From Fragilariopsis cylindrus CCMP1102 (lineage: Eukaryota; Bacillariophyta; Bacillariophyceae; Bacillariales; Bacillariaceae): a DNA stretch of 64,000 nucleotides. Shown here piece by piece: positions 10,463 to 20,400 of this stretch. The position numbers and the translations under genes were made by a program. Every line of letters starts with the position of its first letter. The stretch's first letter is position 1. The notes beneath the pieces are model-generated. The model did no database searches, had not been told where the DNA came from, and saw only the letters and a program-made list of their open reading frames with translations. The DNA is taken from contig FMBT01000301.1 of NCBI GenBank assembly GCA_900095095.1, positions 248,001 through 312,000 on the forward strand. Reading direction: 5' to 3'.

Positions 10463-10858
10463 GCAGTTCAATACATTGCACAGGAGTACTGGGATACTGA
10501 ACCACTCAAGGTCATTGAAAAGAAGTTTGCTGCAGCTATGAATCACTTTGACGCGTTACCACTTGGCTTTACAGCACTGAAAGGAGTGAACTACATCGAA
10601 TCAAAAGTCTACAACGTCGTCAGCAGACAAGATGCCTGTAGTGCCCTACCTGTCACTGTTGCCGGGATGCAGTGTATATCCAGTCCATCAGGTCCTATCA
10701 AGTTCTTCAGGTCAATTGCCGGGATCAAACGACGATTTGATATTCTTAATGGTGTTAAATATCCTTGGGAATCTATCTTTGTCAATTGCCAAGCAGCAAT
10801 AAGGCAGTGCGGTATGGAAAAGTCTATTAGCCTCAACAGACATCACGTGAACCCTTGA
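10463..10858 (+). pseudogene. Unidentified open frame, possible gene relic
   Basis: An open stretch of 131 codons (first ATG at 10538, 106 aa from there). Its composition is balanced and not microsatellite-like: it includes DALPLGFTALKGVNYIESKV, PSGPIKFFRSIAGIKRRFD and GVKYPWESIFVNCQAA. No low-complexity runs are present, unlike most ORFs here, which is why I keep it. It has no recognisable domain. Interrupted protein-like stretches lie just upstream in other frames, so a decayed gene or mobile-element fragment is likely. Confidence 0.3.
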
Positions 10859-11717
10859 TATGTTCGTAAAACCTTCGCTTATTTTTATTTTTCGTACATG
10901 TCGCATTTTGTTGCTAGATTTTAAAGGATTTCGATGACAACTACGAGAATGATGAGAACAGCAGCAGCAATAGTAGCAACACCGATGAGCATGAGTATGA
11001 GTATGAGCATGAGCACAAGTGACGACAACAGCAATAAGTAAGAAGAATATCAGAAGTAGAATGGATCATCATCATATATATATATATATATATATACTAT
11101 TCAATACATATAATAGTATAACAGTAAAAAGCGTACATATTATTACACAAATAAATAGTATCTTACAAAATGATTAATACTAGTAGTATATTTTATAGCT
11201 ACAACATTTTCCCGCTTCTTCCTTCCTTCCTTCCTTCCTTCCTTCAAAACACACATCAAATGGGTGGTCTCTTCTATTCTATTGCACATTCTGTTCTTTT
11301 GACCTGTCAACATTTTTTACGAAGCTCTGACTGTAATTCATATACGATCGCAATCAATGAATAGTACAAGATACTATTAAAGGCAAGGCAAGGCAAGGCA
11401 CCGCCATGCCGTACCGTAAGTAACTTACATAACTGATTTGAGTTTTTTTAACGATTTTCGGATTTGATCTTTTAATTGTTGCTGTCACATCAATAAATAA
11501 TATACCACACCCCGCCTGATTTGATTTTTTTAAACGATTTTCGACTTTGATTTAAATTGTTGCTGTCACATACCATCTGAATATTCTAGTATAAAATAAA
11601 AGTAGTAAAATAAGATGGAATAATACTGTAGTAAAATAATATAATTAAACTATAAAAAAGTATAAGATAAACTACAAAAAGTATAGGATAAATACATGGA
11701 TGAAATAATATAAAAGA
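10859..11717. other. Intergenic with several simple and tandem repeats
   Basis: It holds a TA run (about 11075-11095), a CTTC run (about 11220-11244) and an imperfect tandem duplication, about 11433-11487 and 11514-11570. The shared core is 'TTTTTTTAAACGATTTTCG' followed by AATTGTTGCTGTCACAT. It lies 3' of the minus-strand gene that ends at 11718. No gene is seen. Confidence 0.55.
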
Positions 11718-12752
11718 TTATCTATTATTTATTTTCCACTGACGTAGTGTAGGCAGTACTATGATAGTATCATTCCGTCTGATCGGACTATTGGAAACGG
11801 ATCCCACCCATAATGTTCCATCTTCCCTTCCAACAAGATAATCATTAGGATCAATTTTTTTACCATTGTGGGTAAGTTCAAAGAATTCAATGTATTCTTC
11901 TTGAGGTCGTGTCAACCCTAATTTGTATCGTAATTTTTCTAATGAAGGGATTTCTTTATCACCACGAATTACTGCATCACGGATTTCCTTAGCATAAGGC
12001 TTATGGTACTTATTAAAAATTTGCACTTGCTTACATTCATTCCTGTGTTTGCGTTCCTCCCAATGTATAGCCTGACACCCTTCATCACAATAACAATACG
12101 CACTACACCCTTTACATTGTTGAAGTGTTAATGTTTTAGTATCTGTTTTCGAACAAATGACACATTTTCGTTCCACTAGATCTTTTAAATCTTGGTGTTC
12201 CACCAAAGCAAAACCCCTTTTGCTATAGTATTTTTTGTAGATTTCCCCCCAGTAGCCATGCAATGCAGCTGCATTTCGAATATAAAACCGCGCCATCAAA
12301 TACCTTGTAGATAGAACACTTCCACGAATTGCTGCTTCCAAATACCAAGGAAGAGCTAAATGTATACGTTTCTTGTCTTTGAATCTTGTTAATTCCCCCA
12401 TAGCTTGCATTCTATTCATTGTTAATTCCCATTGACCCGAAAATATTTCCCCCATAGCTTGCATGCTATGTACGCACTCATCTTCTGTGATGCCTCGTCT
12501 GAATAACTCATATTGTTCTTCATAACTAATGTTAATAACAGCAGCTTGATCATACATGTCCGATTCCGGTAATTGATCTTGTAGTACTATCACCCTTTCA
12601 GATATTGAATATTCGGTTAAAGATGTTGTTGCAACTGCTGCTGCCGTAACTTCCGCCGCCGCTGTTGCAACTGCTGCTGCTGTAACTTCCGCCGCCGCTG
12701 CCTTGTTTCTAATATTGCGTTTTTCCTGTCGCAGTTTTTGTTTTCGTCCCAT
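11718..12752 (-). CDS. MYND zinc-finger protein
   Basis: A single-exon 344-aa protein. The N terminus is basic and then has a duplicated Ala-rich segment (AAAEVTAAAVAT repeated). A region around 130-165 (PWYLEAAIRGSVLSTRYLMA) resembles a Sel1/TPR helix pair. The MYND finger spans about 196-240: C-V-I-C, C-K-G-C, Y-C-Y-C-D-E-G-C-Q, H-W, then H-R-N-E-C. All the expected zinc ligands appear present. The C-terminal 100 residues have no clear domain. MYND fingers usually bind proline-rich partners in regulatory complexes; no enzymatic domain is seen. Another MYND-like gene lies about 4 kb downstream on the same strand. Confidence 0.85.
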   Translation of the reverse strand: MGRKQKLRQEKRNIRNKAAAAEVTAAAVATAAAEVTAAAVATTSLTEYSISERVIVLQDQLPESDMYDQAAVINISYEEQYELFRRGITEDECVHSMQAMGEIFSGQWELTMNRMQAMGELTRFKDKKRIHLALPWYLEAAIRGSVLSTRYLMARFYIRNAAALHGYWGEIYKKYYSKRGFALVEHQDLKDLVERKCVICSKTDTKTLTLQQCKGCSAYCYCDEGCQAIHWEERKHRNECKQVQIFNKYHKPYAKEIRDAVIRGDKEIPSLEKLRYKLGLTRPQEEYIEFFELTHNGKKIDPNDYLVGREDGTLWVGSVSNSPIRRNDTIIVLPTLRQWKINNR

Positions 12753-12789
12753 ATTAATTAATCTTTTAAAATCAACTTTTGCTACTATA

Positions 12790-12950
12790 ATTTTGATTTT
12801 GATTTGATTTGATTTGATTTGATTTGATTTAATTTCGTCTTGTTTTGTTTTGATTTGTTTTGATTTGTTTTGTTTTGTTTTGTTTTGTTTTGTCTTGTTT
12901 TACTTTATTTAGTTTTGGTGAGTGAGTGAGTGAGTGAGTGAGTGAGTGGG
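12790..12950. repeat. Microsatellite block (TTTGA, TTTTG and GAGT runs)
   Basis: Consecutive simple-repeat tracts: TTTGA units (about 12790-12830), TTTTG units with variants (about 12838-12905) and GAGT units (about 12918-12948). They lie 40-200 bp upstream of the MYND gene start at 12752, probably in its promoter or 5' UTR. Confidence 0.85.
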
Positions 12951-13358
12951 ACGATCGAATGAAGCAGCGAGCGAAAGTGACGATGACAAAGATGAGCAAT
13001 AGCTAGAACGGGGTTATTAATTTCAATATAACCAAAAGATTTGATCAAATCGTCTCTTTCTTTTCTTGGCTTACAGTAATTAATGACTAGCTTTGTTTGT
13101 GTGTTTATTTGTTATACTTATTTGCCGTCTGTAGTACAGTAGTCTTTGTTGTCTCTGCTCCGCCGTTTAGCTTTTCTGTTACAGTGTGTACGAAAGACGG
13201 GAACACACGCACACTAGAGATAAAGAGCAGTCGTCTGTCGCCAGTCATAAACGTCTGTCGCCAGTCATAAATATTATTACTGTGTTGTAGTGCGTTCTTG
13301 CAATAATCATCAATAAAAAGCAATCACGTAAAAAAAATCTTCACTGTGAATGATAGAG

Positions 13359-13440
13359 TACTTCCTCCGTGCAACGCTTAATTTCGCGCAAAATTTTCAT
13401 ACGATAGCGCGTAAGAATCAAGCGTTGCACGGAGGAAGTA
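13359..13440. mobile_element. TA-flanked MITE-like palindrome (Tc1/mariner, Stowaway-like)
   Basis: An 82-bp palindrome with perfect 21-bp arms (13359-13379 and 13420-13440). The arms start with TA then CTTCCTCCGTGCAACGCTT. The TA at each outer end would be the target duplication of a Tc1/mariner element, and CTTCCTCCGT resembles the CTCCCTCCGT start of plant Stowaway MITEs. The loop (about 40 bp) is AT-rich with GCGC words and does not code. This is a non-autonomous element, or simply a hairpin. It sits 27 bp from the next element. Confidence 0.6.
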
Positions 13441-13467
13441 AGTATACAAAACACACATGTCGGTTAC

Positions 13468-14649
13468 TTAACTTTTTCCTGCCGCCGCACTATTTTCTGA
13501 TTCGCGCATGAAAATAAAAATAATTTACCTCACAAATTACTAGTAATGTCATTAAAATTGCAATTTCTTGACCATTGACCATGTTATACAAGGTCAATAT
13601 ACATCATTCAAAGACCATTATGAGAAATCTCAACCATCATATAGCTCCAATGAGGTCTATAGTACATGTATTTGATGTTAATATCATTTTATTTTTGGCA
13701 GTTCTCCTGTAGTACTGTAGTACTGCTATTTTTATGACATAATAGAAACCCATATTATTTCAAATTTATTTTCCATGGTAAAATCCAAATTTGCTCTAAC
13801 TACATCAATAACGGGACCTATCCAATAAACTAAATATGTAGCAGGCCACAATACTACTCCAAAAAGATATCGAGAAAGTTGTAGCTCTCAGGAACAGGTA
13901 CCAATGGATCTACAGGACCCGGCAGCGCGCGCCTATGAATCGATTTTCTCTCCAAAATCCTCCTCCCATGGTAAAATCCTAATTTGCTCTAACTACATCA
14001 ATAACGGGACCTATCCAATAAACCAAATATGTAGCAGGCCATAAAAATACTTCGAACAGCCATCAAGAAAGTGATAGGTCTCAGGGATGGGTACCGACGG
14101 AGCTACAGGACCCGGCAGCGCGCATATGGATCTGCCAATTTTCGTTCCAAGATATCACTCCCATTGCCACCACTAAAGTTGCTCCAACTACATCAATTTT
14201 TGGACCCAACCAATAAACCAAAGGTGTAGAAGGTTGTGATTATACTTCAAGAAGAATATCGTTGAGTTGTACATCCCAGGAAACGGATACAATGGAGATA
14301 CAGGACCCGACAGCGCGTATGAAAGATTTTGGTTAGAATTGAAATTAATTATTTCAACCACCAGGAGGATGGTTTGGCTCGCGTGATGACGCCATTAGAT
14401 CATATCCCTGAGAGCTACCACTTTGTCCGATTCTTTTTGAAGTAGTATTACATCCTTCTACATATTTGGTTTTTTGGATAGGTCCAGTTATTGATGCTAA
14501 TAGAGCCAGTTTGGAGGTTACCATGGGAGGAGGAATTTCATCTATATTTTTTATGATAAAATGCTAGCATTTTGCGCTGTTATTTTTTTTTATTTTAAGC
14601 GCGCAAAAAAATTGTAAACATTTGTAAACACGCGGCAGGAAAAAGTTAA
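13468..14649. mobile_element. TTAA-flanked foldback element (piggyBac-like, non-autonomous)
   Basis: Perfect 18-bp terminal inverted repeats: TTAACTTTTTCCTGCCGC at 13468-13485 and its reverse complement at 14632-14649. Weaker matches continue inward (gcgc...aaaataaaaa). The outermost TTAA at both ends fits a piggyBac target duplication, although the TIR start (CTTTTT) is not a usual piggyBac one. Inside are three tandem, diverged copies of a roughly 190-bp unit (about 13770, 13967 and 14158; core CTCTAACTACATCAAT and CTACAGGACCCGGCAGCGCG) and one inverted copy near the right end (about 14395-14545). Much of the 1.18-kb element can therefore fold back. No transposase is seen. Confidence 0.6.
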
Positions 14650-15723
14650 TAATTATTATTATGTGTACACAAAATTGCTGAAAGTGAATTGAATCCTCTC
14701 TACGTTTGCTTCTACTGCCAATACTACTAGTATTAGGAGGGATAACAATACAAAGGAAACGACGGAGCATCATCTTCGTCACTCGAATAATATAATACCA
14801 GAAGATTGGGCCCGTGATATTTTTGCCCTAAATCCAAATGATAGATACAAGTAGGAAATGCATGAATAATAAGAATTTATCGGAAGACCATTATTTGTAA
14901 TAAGACGATAGAGATTATTAAAATAAAACACGCACACAAAGACTACTACTTATATCCCTCGTTGTTTGTAAAAAAATAAATGTGAGATGAAATGAGATAT
15001 CGTTATAGCTATTAGTATTACGCCAGCAACTGAAGGCAGGATTTCGAACCGAAGGACATCTCCCTCGGCATTAAAACATGATGATGTGTTGATGTGTTGT
15101 CGTTTTCAAGACAACTTCCGCCCAAGACTAAAATGGGTAATGCTCAAAACGACGCGAAGACGGTAAATATCCTCTAGGATGAGAAGAAAAAGAATAAGAA
15201 CAAGGGTGGTGATGATCCGGATGTGAAAACATAATCCACCGAAATCGAAGAATCGTTGGAACAAATGGCGAAGACGCTACCACCAACAATAGGAAGAACA
15301 AAATTAGAAGCGGGTCTAACAATTTTGCATACAATAACGGAGGAGGAAAAGAAATCGACGACTACGACGACGATGATTGGATAATTGCATAATCGATGGT
15401 AGTAAGCGTTTCTTATCAGCGAGCGAGCAAACACGCAAGTTCGTGATCGACGCAATTCAATCGGTCGCGATGGTTATCAGAAAAACCAGCAATAATTACT
15501 AAACACAGGTTTTTGGTTGTACCTGGTGCGACTGTAACGGATCATTATCGCTTTAAATGCCAATTTTTACACGCACGATAATATTACTAGTCAGAAAACG
15601 ATATATCGTTGCGTCCGCTCGCCGAAAATACATTATCATTCAATTTTCATTTGTTAGCAAATAATCAGCAATCATAGAAAAAAATACTGTCATCATCGAA
15701 GCAAAAGCATAATCATCGTCATC
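14650..15723. other. Intergenic, no gene recognised
   Basis: Only short frames without domains occur here (for example on the minus strand at 15128-15455). The final 100 bp before the SWIM-protein ATG at 15724 is A-rich with ATCATC words. I see no RNA gene; a TTTCGAACC word at about 15045 does not fit a tRNA T-arm. Confidence 0.5.
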
Positions 15724-16314
15724 ATGCTAACCAGGAACAGCCGTGGTGAAGAAAATCGTCTGAAACGTTGGAGATCCAAATGTCCACAACAAATTAAAGA
15801 AAGGATCGGACGTGCTGGTTCCGAAGTTATATACGTTGTAGGGCGTCATCCCATTGAGAAAACATCACTGACATATCAGTGCAAATTTATTATTGCCGGA
15901 TCTACTGGAAATAAGTATTGTGTTACAATTGGTAAATTACAAACGTGCAATTGTCCAGACTATCGGAAACGCGAGGATTTGTGCAAGCATATTCTATTCG
16001 TCATGCTAAAAGTTGTTGGCCTTAACGTCCAACATGAATTACTTTATCAGAAGGCCTTTAAAGTGAATGAATTGGATGATCTATTTCGTAAAATGGCAAA
16101 GAATAAGAGTTCGGCGTCGTCGTATTTCCTGGATGAAAAAGATGGTAGCGATAGGGACGGAATCGAAAATTTAATCTCTAACATGTCAACTGTTACTATT
16201 GAAGATGGTGTTGAGTACACCAATGTTCGACGAATCACCAACCAGCCCTCTACGCGTGATACTTCAACTTACCGTCCATACCATTGGGAAAAATCCTCCT
16301 ACTACATGCACTAA
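15724..16314 (+). CDS. SWIM-type zinc-finger protein (MEX/ZSWIM2-like, no RING)
   Basis: A single-exon 196-aa protein. The SWIM finger is complete: C-N-C at 75-77 and C-K-H at 87-89 within CNCPDYRKREDLCKH. It is preceded by a beta-rich stretch (YQCKFIIAGSTGNKYCVTIG) and followed by KVVGLNVQHELLYQKAF. This arrangement is that of MEX/ZSWIM2-type E3 ligases, where RING fingers normally follow; here the protein ends after a Ser/Asp-rich tail without a RING. It may bind DNA or protein through the finger alone, or it may be a shortened ligase. The start codon follows 'GTCATC'. It converges with the MYND-like gene at 16546-17046. Confidence 0.8.
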   Translation: MLTRNSRGEENRLKRWRSKCPQQIKERIGRAGSEVIYVVGRHPIEKTSLTYQCKFIIAGSTGNKYCVTIGKLQTCNCPDYRKREDLCKHILFVMLKVVGLNVQHELLYQKAFKVNELDDLFRKMAKNKSSASSYFLDEKDGSDRDGIENLISNMSTVTIEDGVEYTNVRRITNQPSTRDTSTYRPYHWEKSSYYMH

Positions 16315-16545
16315 TTTAAAGCAAAATATCAGGAAATATATATTGTCGTCCCTCAACTCTAGCTAGTCTAGTAGAGAGACTACATCTAATGATTGATCTA
16401 TGTTTTAATATAAATTTGTAGATACAATTTAAGTACGTCGGCGTAGATATCTCTATTCCTTAACCTAAGGAATACAAAGTCCTTCACGGGAATGAACGGG
16501 ATGTGATTGTTTGTTAATTTAACATGTGGACAACTACGAAAAGAA

Positions 16546-17046
16546 TCAATCATTCGATTTATTCAAAAAGTGCGTCAATTGAAATTCGGTCATCAAATCC
16601 TCCAAACTTTCCGACTCTGTTGGAATAGTAGCACGGATGCATGTATCCGAATCTCTCGGTGCAAAGATCAAACGACTTGTTGTCTGTTCGTCTTCACAAT
16701 CGTCAAAACGAATTTGATAAGGTACATAATGATCCCATCCCGATTGAGTATAATTCAAGTGTGTTATCGTACCGAGTTGCCATCCTTTATGAAAGGAAAA
16801 TGCGACGATTTGTCCCATAGAAAATCGTAATACCGATGGTTCGGTCCAACCGAGCCGTACGGTTGATTTTTGTTTTTGTCGTTGAATAGACTGGCAAATT
16901 TCTTTGTGCAAATACCAATACTTTTCAATGCATTCTGTGCTGTGATACACCACCGTATTGCAACCTTTGCATATCTTCACGATTTTTTTCCAATCGCTTT
17001 GCATCATTGGATTGTAAGGTTCTATTATTATCCAGCAACATTTCAT
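16546..17046 (-). CDS. MYND-like finger protein with algal 'PYQ...IFAP' tail domain
   Basis: A 166-aa protein. Residues about 25-52 (KICKGCNTVVYHSTECIEKY...HKEIC) look like the second half of a MYND finger: CxxC, Y-H in place of the usual Y-C, then C, H and C. The first zinc-ligand pair would have to be the CC at residues 3-4, or lie in an unseen upstream exon. Residues about 75-145 (GQIVAFSFHKGWQLGTITHL...VPYQIRFDDCED...LIFAPRDSDTCIRA) match a domain I know from many algal proteins, typically 'G.V......PYQV.LDDG..I.AP.D.D..IR'. A regulatory or scaffold role is inferred. It may lack its true 5' exon. Confidence 0.7.
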   Translation of the reverse strand: MKCCWIIIEPYNPMMQSDWKKIVKICKGCNTVVYHSTECIEKYWYLHKEICQSIQRQKQKSTVRLGWTEPSVLRFSMGQIVAFSFHKGWQLGTITHLNYTQSGWDHYVPYQIRFDDCEDEQTTSRLIFAPRDSDTCIRATIPTESESLEDLMTEFQLTHFLNKSND

Positions 17047-17431
17047 CTGGTTCTCGTCTCATTAAAATTCTTTGGATGAATGAATGACATTAGAAAAAAA
17101 AGTGATGCAGTTTTGAGAAAATAAAAATTAGACGTTCTTCTTCTATCGATTTATACATACTTGTAGTCTAGCATTTGCCATATGATCGTATACCCGCGAC
17201 GAACAAGGCTAGTAAGGCCGACTTCATCAGATCGTAGTGCTAACCGTAAATAATTAGCTAGAATATTAAATCTCATATACAAACAAACACACTGTGCTCG
17301 AATCTATTCTTTCGCTGCTTAAATCTTAGAGTAGTGCATAATATGATATTAATCTACGAGAAATATCTACAACTCTCTATCCAACTGCATGTAGCTTTTC
17401 TTCTACTTTCAAATTATGGCATAATATGATA
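17047..17431. other. Short intergenic stretch
   Basis: No gene is seen in these 385 bp, which lie between two minus-strand genes. The ATAATATGATAT word occurs twice (about 17339 and 17422). They probably hold the 3' end of the large gene to the right and the promoter of the MYND-like gene. Confidence 0.45.
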
Positions 17432-20400
17432 TCATTTCTTAGGTCTTGATCTTGTTGTACCAGAATCCGTGCGGTAATGAAAATTTCTGGAAGGTTTGGT
17501 TGACCCTAATGACGATGACGATGATGCAGCTGCTGCTCCTTGTCGGAATGATGATTCCCTTACTGTTCCAGTATTCGTAGTAGCCGAATTTAGTTGTGAT
17601 GATTGTGATGCTCGATAGCTTGGGTACTCAGGTCGTCGTTGAAGAGATGATGATATTGATGTAGCCGAATCATCTATAGGCCGAGCAGAACCAAGTCCGT
17701 TACTTCTTTTGGCTGCAGTATAATGATATTTATCATGCGAGGAATAGTTGTTGTTAGAAGATATCAGAGATCGTTGTCCTGATGATAATTTCGCACTTGA
17801 CTTGGTCGAACTATTAGTAATATCATTATCATTGTTATTATTTGTTGAGTAGTCTTTTCGTGAAATATTAGATTGGTCATAGTAATGTTTTCTCTTCACG
17901 GTATCATCGCGTAGGTGTGATGATGATGTGAATGATGGTGCAGCAGCATCCAAAAGGCTCTTCTTTTCGTCGATTTTACCGGTATCTTTTGATAATGATA
18001 ATGGCTGACAAAGACGTGATAGTTTCGTGAGATCTTTCTCCGAAACCGAACACGATCTTTTGTTGACAGTAGAATCAACTCTAGCAGTAGTATAGCTGTT
18101 GCTGTTCCTACTCCTGTTGTTATAACGATGATTAGATCCTGTAGGTAAGATATCCTTTTGTTCAATATTGCCGGTACGTCTTGATGTATCATCTTCTTTC
18201 TTTGATTTGAATGGAGTTAGAGTAGATAATTGTTTTGGTTGGACTAATGAATTAAGTTCTTCCTCAGTATAATTATTTTCGTCAAGGAACATATCATCAT
18301 CATCATCATTATCGTTGCCGCCATATACTAATTTAGCTTTCGTTCGTGCTAAGAATGTAAATGCTTTTCGTGGTGCTATTGGTGACAACGCCGATATCAC
18401 ACTTGATGGAGTTAATAATGCTTCAATGATCCGACTAGTAGGGGTGGGATGTACTAATCTTCTACTTGATGTATCTTTCTTCTTCGACCTATTATTAGTT
18501 ACAGCAGTATTAGCTGGAGTAGGTAAGTATAAACTATCATCGCTGATAGACACATCAAGCCGATCATCACGATTTTCCTCCTCGTCGTCCTCATACACAA
18601 TTCCTTGTGGATGTTTTTGTTCTCTTTGTCCCTGATTATGTTCATATTTAGTAGCTTTTGATTTCGTTGCAGATGATGATGATAATAATAATTTGACATC
18701 ATTCCGTATGGATTGAATGATCTGAAATGCACTTGCACTTGATTTTGTTGCGACTGACATGAATGATCCAATTGCACTACTTTGTTCATCGTCATCATGA
18801 TCGTCATTATTGCCATCGTCGGAACTGTTATCATCATCATCCGATATTTCTGAATCGTAAGAACTTCCATAAGAGGAATCATCTCGTATCATATGATGAT
18901 GCATATTACCGGCATATTCGGACCCATCATCACGATCGCGATCACGATCATTATTATCATTACTAATAATAGTACCAGAATCTTTTGTTGTTATTGCAGT
19001 TTCAAACGTACTTTTCATTTCAAGATCAACATTGTTATCGAATACAAATTCTAACTTTGTTGGTTTCCTATTAGTATTTTTTTCTTCTTCTTCAAGTCCT
19101 TCTACTAATCCATTATCACCATTATCACCATCAATATCCCATTCATTTATTTCTTTTATATCATAATGGTTTGACATATATACTTTATATTCCTCAAATT
19201 CTTTTTCAACAATACGTCTTGGCTTTGTGAAACGTTTCTTTTTTGGTTTGACACTATTATATAATGCAGCACGGACAGTCAGTAAAATCAAACATAATAT
19301 TGTAATACCAAATGATGTGCTCCATATTATTGTTAATGAATAGGGTGCCTCAATACAAATGGATCCATGTGATACTTGACGCAATAAAGGACTAATTTGA
19401 CCACAACTTACTGTCTCCGATAATTTATTGATATTTATTTTCATACGATCAATTTGTTGTTTTAAATCATCAATGGCGATTGGTAAAAATGACATATCAC
19501 GTTGACATGCTTCATTTAATTTTTCTAATGTTGTGCTTGTGCTCGTTGTTGTTGTTCTTGGTGCAGTGGCGTTCGTTTTAGTGTTTGTGGTAGTGGTAGA
19601 CGTGCCGTTACCTATTAGCTGTTGTCCTGAAACTATGGCAGTAGATGCCGTTGTTGTTGTTGAGATTGGTAAAATTGTTGTTAATTGATTCATTCTTGCA
19701 GCGGCCTCATCAATATCATTCGAGAATTCTTCTAAGAAATATAATGGATTCTCCGTTAAGCATCCCTAACGTTACAGTATTACGGTAAAGTATTCATGGT
19801 ACAGTAGGACAATAGTGCAGTAAGAGAGATACGACGGTGGTACAGTTAGAATTGATCGAAGCAAAGAAACAGAACAAAAAAGGGGTGAGTAAACAATACT
19901 GTAGTTTCTGTCTGTCTCTGATATCAGATACCACATTAGATTAGATTCGATACGAGACATCATTCTAATAGAAAATTAGAAATCGATCATTTTCTAGGGG
20001 GTCTAGCAAAGCCTTCAGACAAGATTCCCGGTTCCCCCACACGCGCAATAATTAATTTTAATCCCGCGCGATCGTGAAAAAAACTTTCGGTTACGTACCG
20101 TCCAAAAATAATCGACTGCATCGTAGACAAGATCAAGTCCATCATTATCATTGTCTTTGTTGGTGTCATCGTTATCGTTACCATCTTTAGGACGACCATC
20201 ATTATTATGCAATTGTTGTTGTTGGTTTTGAAGTGTCATAATAACATCTTGAATTGTACCTTTTGGACTACCATAATGATAAAAGTTATTGGTATTCATT
20301 AACGTCATGGTATCATCATCAATATTATTACCACCAGAACAAAAATCCACATTCATTAATAATGCAATACCACTTAATATCGATATCAGTAATAGGCATA

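Noticed and set aside
10013-10546. 177-codon minus-strand frame
   Set aside because: No domain, unlikely composition, and it overlaps plus-strand frames with more protein-like sequence.
15040-15070. Possible tRNA T-arm (GGTTCGAAATCC on the minus strand)
   Set aside because: The flanks do not form a 5-bp T stem and no anticodon arm or acceptor stem is found nearby.
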